Shown: piece by piece, positions 5,711 through 10,553 of the stretch
Numbering within the stretch: the first letter of the stretch is position 1
How the letters are laid out: the number at the start of each line of letters is the position of its first letter
Virus record (IMG/VR): IMGVR_UViG_3300003323_000322
Location: 1 to 32,327 of that record
DNA from: a virus
DNA length: 32,327 nt
Strand: one strand, 5' to 3'
Notes under the pieces: model-generated
Database searches by the model: none
The model's input: only the letters and a program-made list of their open reading frames with translations
Told to the model about the DNA's origin: nothing
Position numbers and translations under genes: made by a program

Positions 5711-5940
5711 AGACTCCAAACTGGAACATCCTCGCTGGCGTGCTGGCCAAGTTTCGCGTCGAAACTCTTTCGTTCAGCACCTACAGCAGCTTCGAAGGGC
5801 GCATGTACGCGGACCATCATTTCGAGCGCGATGGCGTCTTGAGAGACGGAGCCATTTCTCGTTGCGGCCATGTGTATCGGAAGCCGGGATTGATTGCCTG
5901 CGTCCTGCGCCTCCTGAACCGGGGAGATAAGCATGGCTGA
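5707..5940 (+). CDS. Small phage protein of unknown function
   Basis: GTG 5707 (GGGGAG eight bases upstream, GTGA overlap) encodes 77 residues. The middle reads SSFEGRMYADHHFERDGVLR with a pair of histidines, and a single Cys-His (RCGHVY) follows; the end is basic. No domain recognised. Confidence 0.55.
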   Translation: MKTPNWNILAGVLAKFRVETLSFSTYSSFEGRMYADHHFERDGVLRDGAISRCGHVYRKPGLIACVLRLLNRGDKHG

Positions 5941-6235
5941 TCCGTATCTGCAGGATCGTTTGGAGAATCAGAGGCCCTCTCGCGTTGGTACCGACCCGCG
6001 TCCGCTGGATGATTTCGTTGGCGACGACTGCTACACCTCGGACGAGGACTTGGACGGCTGTCTGTTCACGCCAGATCCGACGAAAGAAGATCCGGAGGAC
6101 CAGTTTCACTACCTGCGCCGCTGCTCGGCATGTCAGCAGACCACCTGGTCTCTCCACTGCCCGCATGACGGGCACCAGAATTCCTGCGGTCACTGCGGAA
6201 CGCGGTTACCTCAGAGTCGAGGAGAAGCTCGGTGA
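5933..6235 (+). CDS. Zinc-binding mini-protein
   Basis: One hundred residues, with GGGGAG seven bases before ATG 5933. The N-terminal half is acidic (DDFVGDDCYTSDEDLDGC). The C-terminal half has C-S-A-C, H-C-P-H and S-C-G-H-C-G, enough Cys/His for one or two zinc sites in zinc-ribbon style. It overlaps both neighbours by 8 and 4 bases. Function unknown; part of the cysteine-rich cluster. Confidence 0.65.
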   Translation: MADPYLQDRLENQRPSRVGTDPRPLDDFVGDDCYTSDEDLDGCLFTPDPTKEDPEDQFHYLRRCSACQQTTWSLHCPHDGHQNSCGHCGTRLPQSRGEAR

Positions 6236-6411
6236 GCTACGTTGATGAGTGCCCTGACTGCGCTGGTGCTGGCTGGAAATGCGAGCGCTGCGGTGGCACG
6301 GGCAAAGTCGATAAACCAGACCCGTGCTTCTGCGACTGTCATGGCAGTCCTGATGGGCCATGTCGAGAGGTGCCAGACTGCGAACTGTGCTCACCTCCTA
6401 GCGGAACTTAA
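6232..6411 (+). CDS. DnaJ-type Cys-rich mini-protein
   Basis: GTG 6232, in a GTGA overlap, encodes 59 residues with ten cysteines: D-E-C-P-D-C-A-G-A-G-W-K-C-E-R-C-G-G-T-G, then C-F-C-D-C-H and C-R-E-V-P-D-C-E-L-C. The pair C-x2-C-x-G-x-G is the repeat unit of the DnaJ zinc-finger domain, here as a free-standing mini-protein with about two units plus a further Cys-rich cluster. Such modules can bind unfolded protein or nucleic acid; the role here is unknown. Confidence 0.65.
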   Translation: MSYVDECPDCAGAGWKCERCGGTGKVDKPDPCFCDCHGSPDGPCREVPDCELCSPPSGT

Positions 6412-6414
6412 CGT

Positions 6415-6633
6415 ATGAGCGACCTGCTTTCCGAAAACGAGATCGTGGAGCTGACTGGCAAAACCAAGCACTCCGCGCAGGCTCGTGAGCTCGCAAAACT
6501 AGGCATCCGTTGCCGGCCACGGAGCAACGGCACACTGATCGTCGCTCGCGAGCATCGTGACGCGGTGTTGGGATTGCGTAAGACTGTGCGCCACATCGAG
6601 CAGGCTGGACCGAACTTCGCCGCTCTGGATTGA
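6415..6633 (+). CDS. DUF4224-like protein, candidate excisionase
   Basis: A 72-residue protein starting MSDLLSENEIVELTGKTKHS and continuing QARELAKLGI then R-S-N-G-T-L-I-V. This is the DUF4224 pattern (S-x-x-E-I-x-E-L-T-G-x-x-x-x-x-x-Q-x-x-x-L-x-x-x-G-I), a small winged-helix-like DNA-binding family usually found directly upstream of a tyrosine integrase. By position it is a candidate recombination directionality factor. It ends three bases before the integrase start. Confidence 0.7.
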   Translation: MSDLLSENEIVELTGKTKHSAQARELAKLGIRCRPRSNGTLIVAREHRDAVLGLRKTVRHIEQAGPNFAALD

Positions 6634-6636
6634 GAT

Positions 6637-7644
6637 ATGGGCAGAAGAAGAACAAAGAACCCCGGTCTCCCGAAATACGTCCGCCGATCGTCAGCATCGT
6701 TCTACTACGAGAATCCAGTCACTCGCGAGTGCGTCACCTTGGCGCCAATAAATGATTGGCCAGGGATGCTTACCGCGCTCGCCCGCATCCTTCAGGCGAA
6801 CGCGCCGACGAACACACTCGAGAACCTGTGGGCAAAGTATCAGGTGGACGAGCTTCCTACACTTGCGAAGAAGACCCAACAGACCCGCCCGCAGCAGATG
6901 AAGAGACCCCTCGCTGTCTTCGGCAAGATGAGCCCTGAGGCTATCGAGCCACATCACGCATGGACCTATTGGAAGAAGCGCGGCGAGACCGAACAGGCGA
7001 AGAAGGAGATTCGCGCCATGTCAGCCCTGATCACCTACGCGCGGAAGGTTGGAGCTCGGAAAGCGGATAATCCTTGGTTCAAACTCGGGCTGGAGGTGAA
7101 AAACCAGAAGCCCAGACCGTACGTTACGGATGAAATGTTCTATGCCGTGCGTGACATCGCCCCACCGATGCTTGGGTATGCGATGGACCTCGCGTGGTGC
7201 GCCGGGCTCGACGGCGCAACGATCCGCCGCTTGGAGAGGCGGCACATCACGGAAACTGGCCTGGTATTCGAACGCGGCAAGACCGGCAAGCTGCAGCAGA
7301 TCGACGGGCCGGACCTCGTGGAAATTCTGCGCGCCGCGCTTCGCCTGCCGCCACAGCTACGGCGTTTCATTATCTGCGCTCGTGGGGGCAAGCCCTACAC
7401 CGCGGACGGCTTCCAGAGCGCTTGGCAGGACGCTATAGCGAAGGCAATCAGGCTGGGAAGACTTGATAAGTCCCAGCGCTATGGACTGCACGATCTGCGT
7501 GGCAAGGCTGGCAGCGAGGCTGCGAGCGACGAGCAGGCGAAGAACCTGCTCGGACACTCAGACGTGAAGGTGACCCGCGAACACTATCGACGTTTGCCCC
7601 AGCGTGCGGAGGCGCTGAAGATCCTCGGGCGGGACCGGAAATGA
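6637..7644 (+). CDS. int: Phage tyrosine integrase with divergent box I
   Basis: A 335-residue tyrosine recombinase that would recombine attP with a host tRNA-Arg gene. The N-terminal 65 residues form an arm-binding-like region, residues about 60-155 the core-binding SAM-like domain, and 160-320 the catalytic domain. Visible catalytic residues are K215 (RGKTGK), H285 and R288 (LHDLR), H307 (LLGHSD) and Y317 (REHYRR). The first catalytic arginine, normally in T-G-x-R, is Asp here (CAGLDGATIRRL, D192); R197 or R198 a few residues on might substitute. It is followed by the attP core about 120 bases downstream, the usual arrangement. The integrase call is firm; activity is uncertain because of box I. 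Confidence 0.93.
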   Translation: MGRRRTKNPGLPKYVRRSSASFYYENPVTRECVTLAPINDWPGMLTALARILQANAPTNTLENLWAKYQVDELPTLAKKTQQTRPQQMKRPLAVFGKMSPEAIEPHHAWTYWKKRGETEQAKKEIRAMSALITYARKVGARKADNPWFKLGLEVKNQKPRPYVTDEMFYAVRDIAPPMLGYAMDLAWCAGLDGATIRRLERRHITETGLVFERGKTGKLQQIDGPDLVEILRAALRLPPQLRRFIICARGGKPYTADGFQSAWQDAIAKAIRLGRLDKSQRYGLHDLRGKAGSEAASDEQAKNLLGHSDVKVTREHYRRLPQRAEALKILGRDRK

Positions 7645-7991
7645 CGTCTGTAATTTCCGAGCGACATCTAGAATCACCGATGGATTCCATCGTTTCCGAA
7701 AGTGTTTTTTACAGATCGATCACGCTTGATTCTTCAGTAGCTACGCGGCCTTGGGCGATTCCGAAAGGCCGCCTCCTAAGCGGTAGGTCACAGGTTCAAC
7801 TCCTGTCGGGGGCGCCAAAATCTCACCGGCCAATCTGTAAAAGCGCAGCAAAATCTGTAATTCCGCGGGTCATCGGCCGCCACGGCTCGCGTTACATCGT
7901 AGAGATACGCGTGCGCGGAAAGCCGACCCTGCGCTACCTGACAGGGGAGCAACTGCGTGGCTTTGGTGTTAGTGCGCCTTCAGAACCGTGA
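7641..7991 (+). CDS. Frame running through attP; C-terminal part looks like protein
   Basis: An ATG overlaps the integrase stop (ATGA at 7641-7644) and opens a 116-residue frame that runs through the tRNA-derived core. The first two thirds look non-coding, but the last 45 residues (VIGRHGSRYIVEIRVRGKPT, then LRYLTGEQLRGFG) look like a small basic beta-rich protein. There is no ATG, GTG or TTG start downstream of the core in this frame, so the C-terminal segment needs the upstream start. On integration the frame would be split at the tRNA. A relic is equally possible. Confidence 0.35.
   Translation: MTSVISERHLESPMDSIVSESVFYRSITLDSSVATRPWAIPKGRLLSGRSQVQLLSGAPKSHRPICKSAAKSVIPRVIGRHGSRYIVEIRVRGKPTLRYLTGEQLRGFGVSAPSEP
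7745..7772. repeat. 8-bp perfect inverted repeat at the left edge of the attP core
   Basis: GCGGCCTT (7745-7752) and AAGGCCGC (7765-7772) are perfect complements separated by 12 bases. The right arm is also the 5' strand of the tRNA anticodon stem, so this hairpin and the anticodon stem are mutually exclusive. It may mark a core-type site or simply pair by chance. Confidence 0.5.
7768..7817 (+). other. attP: attP core: 3' half of tRNA-Arg(CCU)
   Basis: The segment folds as a tRNA 3' half: anticodon stem GCCGC/GCGGT around loop CTCCTAA (anticodon CCT), five-base variable loop AGGTC, T stem ACAGG/CCTGT with loop TTCAACT, 3' acceptor strand CGGGGGC, discriminator G and encoded CCA. No D arm or matching 5' acceptor strand (GCCCCCG) precedes it, so it is not a complete tRNA. 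Phages that integrate in tRNA genes carry such a piece to restore the gene. With integrase on one side and lysis genes on the other, this reads as attP rather than attL or attR. Confidence 0.85.
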
Positions 7992-8065
7992 CGTACATCG
8001 CAGCAATGTCTCTCACACCAGCGATGACATGACGGGCCTACAAGCGTAGGCTTGGTCTACTGGAA

Positions 8066-8096
8066 TCAAGAAAAATTAACCAGCCCGAGAACGGGC
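8066..8096 (-). terminator. Weak candidate terminator for the late transcript
   Basis: On the minus strand GCCCG-TTCT-CGGGC (8096 to 8083) is followed after a few bases by ATTTTTC (8076 to 8070). It lies downstream of Rz, where the leftward late transcript should end. The stem is only five pairs and the T run is displaced. A second short hairpin (CCTAC/GTAGG) lies near 8037-8050. Confidence 0.3.
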
Positions 8097-8108
8097 AAGG
8101 ACTAGAAG

Positions 8109-8363
8109 ATGGAAAATTCATCCTTATCGGTCGATCGAGATATTCGGGCGGCACAGTACGCTGCGCAGCGAGGCAAGCACGGTGTAGGCGAATTTGTCGG
8201 CGTCTTTTCTTCTTTTGAAGACGCTCAGGCAAACGCCGAAAAGGTGCATAAAGCAATGCAACACCCTTGGCGACCTACAATCATTAGGATGGCTGCTATT
8301 TACAGTGCGGGGCTTTGTGGACTGCTCTTGGTCGCATATCTTTTCGCAAGGTTTGCAATCTAA
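8109..8363 (+). CDS. Small membrane-anchored protein between attP and lysis genes
   Basis: An 84-residue protein: a soluble N-terminal part (ISO-like order: RDIRAAQYAAQRGKHGVGEF, then VFSSFEDAQANAEKVHKAM) followed by one C-terminal membrane segment (IYSAGLCGLLLVAYLFARFAI, about residues 64-84), a tail-anchored layout. It faces the late operon, ending one base before the end of Rz. Position beside attP and orientation opposite to the late genes are typical of lysogenic-conversion genes; no function is recognised. An AAGGA six bases or so upstream gives an acceptable ribosome site. Confidence 0.6.
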   Translation: MENSSLSVDRDIRAAQYAAQRGKHGVGEFVGVFSSFEDAQANAEKVHKAMQHPWRPTIIRMAAIYSAGLCGLLLVAYLFARFAI

Positions 8364-8858
8364 TTATTGAAGTGCAAGTTGATCTCGCACCCATCCTTGC
8401 AAGATAGTTAATTTGGCGGCGTCAGACTCGCACCGTCTAGCCAGGCTCGTAAGATCAGATCCAACTCGTTCAGCGAGTTCTGGGATTCTGCTGGGGTCAT
8501 CAGACTTATCGGCGGCTCCGCCATTTTCGGGCATCGGGCAACGACGGGCGGCGGTGAGCTGGCGCACGAGGCCAACGTTAGTGCGCTGAGCAGCGTCAGC
8601 GCGGAGGGTAAGAGATGCGACCTGTTCGGCATGTTCAGCCTCCCACTTGGCAGAAAGAGTCCTGCTCTGAGCTTCCTGCATATCAGCACGCGCTTCTGCC
8701 TTCACATATTCGACCTTTGCGGCATCGAAAAGTGGCTTCCAGTGCGCCTCCGAAGCCGCGCGGCCAGATTCGTATCCTGTGTGGTGTAGATACCAGCCTG
8801 CTGCGACGATGAGCAGTGCGCCTGCGATATACGGCCAGAAACGCAGCAGGAATGTCAT
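8364..8858 (-). CDS. Rz: Rz-like inner-membrane spanin
   Basis: A 164-residue protein with an N-terminal signal-anchor (FWPYIAGALLIVAAGWYLHH, about residues 7-26) and a long charged, Ala/Glu-rich coiled coil (about 35-110), the layout of phage i-spanins. Spanins link inner and outer membranes and fuse them in the last step of Gram-negative lysis. A lipoprotein frame (Rz1) lies inside it at 8408-8632, which is decisive for the call. Its start overlaps the holin-like gene by four bases. Confidence 0.85.
   Translation of the reverse strand: MTFLLRFWPYIAGALLIVAAGWYLHHTGYESGRAASEAHWKPLFDAAKVEYVKAEARADMQEAQSRTLSAKWEAEHAEQVASLTLRADAAQRTNVGLVRQLTAARRCPMPENGGAADKSDDPSRIPELAERVGSDLTSLARRCESDAAKLTILQGWVRDQLALQ
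8408..8632 (-). CDS. Rz1: Rz1-like outer-membrane spanin lipoprotein, embedded in Rz
   Basis: In another frame of Rz, ATG 8632 starts a 74-residue protein MPNRSHLLPSALTLLSALTL followed by the lipobox L-A-S-C23, so it is exported and lipidated at C23. The mature part begins SSPPPVV, proline-rich as in other Rz1 proteins, and is otherwise short and helical. A same-frame ATG 57 bases upstream would spoil the signal peptide, so 8632 is preferred. It would pair with Rz in the periplasm. Confidence 0.82.
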   Translation of the reverse strand: MPNRSHLLPSALTLLSALTLASCASSPPPVVARCPKMAEPPISLMTPAESQNSLNELDLILRAWLDGASLTPPN

Positions 8859-9079
8859 GCGGGCCTTGGGTCAACAGATGTGCGCTGCCTGCTGAACCAG
8901 TACCCCATTACCTGCACTACGCTTGCCGTGAGCACGCCGAGCAATGTCATCATGGCGTCTTTCCAGTCCACGGGGACTTTTACTCGGCCATCGATGAAGG
9001 CATACAGGACCCAGAAGTAGCCGGTGATGAACACCGTCGATAGCAGGATCTGCGCGTACGCAGTCTCGCGGTGTGTCAC
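8855..9079 (-). CDS. Holin-like two-pass membrane protein
   Basis: Seventy-four residues with two membrane segments (ILLSTVFITGYFWVLYAFI, about 11-29, and AMMTLLGVLTASVVQVMGYW, about 42-61), a short charged loop (DGRVKVPVDWKD) and a charged C-terminus (FSRQRTSVDPRP). Size, topology and position directly after the endolysin and before Rz/Rz1 match a class II-type holin. Several other small membrane proteins lie upstream, so which one makes the lethal hole is not certain. Confidence 0.65.
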   Translation of the reverse strand: MTHRETAYAQILLSTVFITGYFWVLYAFIDGRVKVPVDWKDAMMTLLGVLTASVVQVMGYWFSRQRTSVDPRPA

Positions 9080-9498
9080 TTCGACAGCTCCGCATACCTC
9101 GGATGCTGGAGATGCGGATACTCGCGCATCTTCGTCCAGCGGCTGGCGCTCTCAAGTCCGGCATCTTCTCCGGCCTTGATGACCTTCTGCCATAGCACGA
9201 GGTCATCGCCTGCCGTTCCCCAAACTGGCTTGCCGTACCGTAGCGGGACGACATCGATGGCAAGAGACGCTGGCAAGCCATTCAGCATAAAGTTATGAGC
9301 GCTCTGCCCTGCCTTGGCGTTCGTGACGATCGCTCCTGGCTTGGTTCGTCCCTGTGCGTATAGATCGTCTTGCTCTTGGGGGCTGCGCCATGTGCATGTG
9401 ATCAGCACATCAACGCCTGCCATCATGCAGTTGTGCTGGAAGTCCTGGACTAGTGGTTGCAGAAGCGGATGGCAGTCTGTGATCTTTCTGGAACTCAT
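9076..9498 (-). CDS. Endolysin, M15 (VanY/T5-like) L-alanyl-D-glutamate peptidase
   Basis: A 140-residue enzyme that would cut the stem peptide of peptidoglycan. Zinc-site motifs are visible: S-A-H-N-F-M-x4-P-x-S-L-A-I-D (His and Asp ligands) and R-E-Y-P-H (third ligand His, with Glu three residues earlier in the place of the catalytic acid). The leading CTWRSPQEQDDLYAQGR block (arginine and Q-x2-L-Y-x-Q-G) is typical of the family. There is no signal peptide, so release needs a holin. About the same length as T5 endolysin (137). It overlaps genes on both sides by four bases. Confidence 0.88.
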   Translation of the reverse strand: MSSRKITDCHPLLQPLVQDFQHNCMMAGVDVLITCTWRSPQEQDDLYAQGRTKPGAIVTNAKAGQSAHNFMLNGLPASLAIDVVPLRYGKPVWGTAGDDLVLWQKVIKAGEDAGLESASRWTKMREYPHLQHPRYAELSK

Positions 9499-9725
9499 CG
9501 CTCTGACTCTTTCCTGCGCTCGAGCATTGCGACTCTCATATCGATCTCGGTGATGCGGTTTGCAGACTTGTGCACGGACCCACGCAAGCCAGTTTCATGA
9601 GTGCCGATTTCCTGCTCGAGACGATCGACCCGAGATTCGGTGCGTGATACACGGCCATGAACACCGGCATAGCCCCCCGCCGCTGCCGCCAGTAACGACA
9701 GAAGCGGGATAAGCCAGTCAGGCAT
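9495..9725 (-). CDS. Small membrane protein with coiled coil, lysis cassette
   Basis: Seventy-six residues: one N-terminal hydrophobic segment (WLIPLLSLLAAAAGGYAGV, about 4-22), then a heptad coiled coil (RVSRTESRVDRLEQEIG and later VAMLERRKESER). This resembles small phage proteins annotated as holin-associated or antiholin. Its ATG shares a base with the upstream TAA. Role inferred from position only. Confidence 0.6.
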   Translation of the reverse strand: MPDWLIPLLSLLAAAAGGYAGVHGRVSRTESRVDRLEQEIGTHETGLRGSVHKSANRITEIDMRVAMLERRKESER

Positions 9726-9901
9726 TACGGTTTCCGCAAACGCTTACGAACAATGCGAGCTACACGCCATGCATCGAGGAAGGAGCAACCAGCCGGTGAG
9801 CGATCCTTGATCGCATGGAGCTTCGTGCACTCTTCAGGCGTGAATTGGCCGGACTCGATGATCCGCTGAATAATGATTACGCCACCGCCGCCGCCACTCA
9901 T
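9725..9901 (-). CDS. 58-residue protein in the lysis cassette
   Basis: ATG 9901 overlaps the upstream stop (ATGA) and TAA overlaps the downstream ATG by one base, so it fits exactly between its neighbours. The sequence starts MSGGGGGVIIIQRIIESGQF, continues FTPEECTKLHAIKDRSPAGC and ends in a basic helix (RVARIVRKRLRKP). It is soluble by appearance. No family recognised. Confidence 0.6.
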   Translation of the reverse strand: MSGGGGGVIIIQRIIESGQFTPEECTKLHAIKDRSPAGCSFLDAWRVARIVRKRLRKP

Positions 9902-10179
9902 TTCTGATGCTCCCGTTTCCAGGCTTCATAGCCTTTATCGATGATTCCGGATTTCATGAGCTTTCCGTCGACCTCTAGAACGTAATACTGAAGCATTCGA
10001 GACTCGCGCTCGCTGATCTGCCCGAGGATTAGCGCAAGGATCGCAACTCCCAACGCGATACCACAAATGATCGAACAGACGAGCAGATGTGGAACGAGTC
10101 TGTTGGTTTCAACCTGAACAACACTTGCGCTATGGGGTGCGGTACTGGTCTGTACCGAGTTCTCGTTGTGCGTATTCAT
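9898..10179 (-). CDS. Small membrane protein, lysis cassette
   Basis: A 93-residue protein with a polar N-terminus, one strong membrane segment (LLVCSIICGIALGVAILALIL, about 32-52) and a C-terminal polar region (YYVLEVDGKLMKSGIIDKGY). Single-pass, probably N-in. It overlaps both neighbours by four bases and could be a holin regulator or an accessory membrane protein. No family recognised. Confidence 0.6.
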   Translation of the reverse strand: MNTHNENSVQTSTAPHSASVVQVETNRLVPHLLVCSIICGIALGVAILALILGQISERESRMLQYYVLEVDGKLMKSGIIDKGYEAWKREHQK

Positions 10180-10532
10180 TGACGTCTCGTCAGGGTCTGA
10201 ACGGACTCAGCGAGTCGGTCTATCTGGTTTTGCATGCGCGCGGCCTGCGCGGCCTGTGCGGCCTGGTTCGCTTCGATCGCTGATACTTTCCCGTATAGCC
10301 CGATGCCACCTACAACCGAGACGACGATCAGCGCGGAGCTAAGCCCTAGAAGCCACTTCAACAGCGATCGTTCGCCGCCACCGCCCTCGGTGTAATTCCC
10401 GCCCCCGGCGCTTTCTGTCTTCATACGAATGATGTTGATGAGCATGCGACGCTCGTCGGCCATCGGGTCGTAGTCCAGAGGACCGCGATCGTCCCCGTGC
10501 ATCGCAGCCATCACTTCCTCATTCGTTGACAT
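10176..10532 (-). CDS. Small membrane protein with C-terminal coiled coil
   Basis: A 118-residue protein with GGAGACGGA just before ATG 10532. The acidic N-terminus (DDRGPLDYDPMADERRMLIN) is followed by a Gly-rich linker, a membrane segment (WLLGLSSALIVVSVVGGIGLY, about 60-80) and an Ala/Gln coiled coil (SAIEANQAAQAAQAARMQNQ). This is the first gene after the tailspike. The membrane-plus-coil layout echoes the 9495-9725 product. Role unknown; possibly part of lysis timing. Confidence 0.6.
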   Translation of the reverse strand: MSTNEEVMAAMHGDDRGPLDYDPMADERRMLINIIRMKTESAGGGNYTEGGGGERSLLKWLLGLSSALIVVSVVGGIGLYGKVSAIEANQAAQAAQAARMQNQIDRLAESVQTLTRRQ

Positions 10533-10553
10533 TCCGTCTCCGCCGTACGCTCA

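Larger units (their letters stand above)
7647..7860. repeat. Four TCTGTAA repeats, candidate integrase arm sites
   Basis: TCTGTAA occurs at 7647-7653 (plus), 7709-7715 (as TTACAGA, minus), 7834-7840 (plus) and 7854-7860 (plus), so two copies lie on each side of the tRNA core. Extensions agree in part: TCTGTAATTTCCG at 7647 and TCTGTAATTCCG at 7854; TCTGTAAAA at 7834 and in the inverted copy. This is the arrangement expected of arm-type binding sites for a tyrosine integrase. Confidence 0.55.

Noticed and set aside
7726-7817. A complete tRNA gene
   Set aside because: Only the 3' half folds; there is no D arm and no GCCCCCG 5' acceptor strand upstream.
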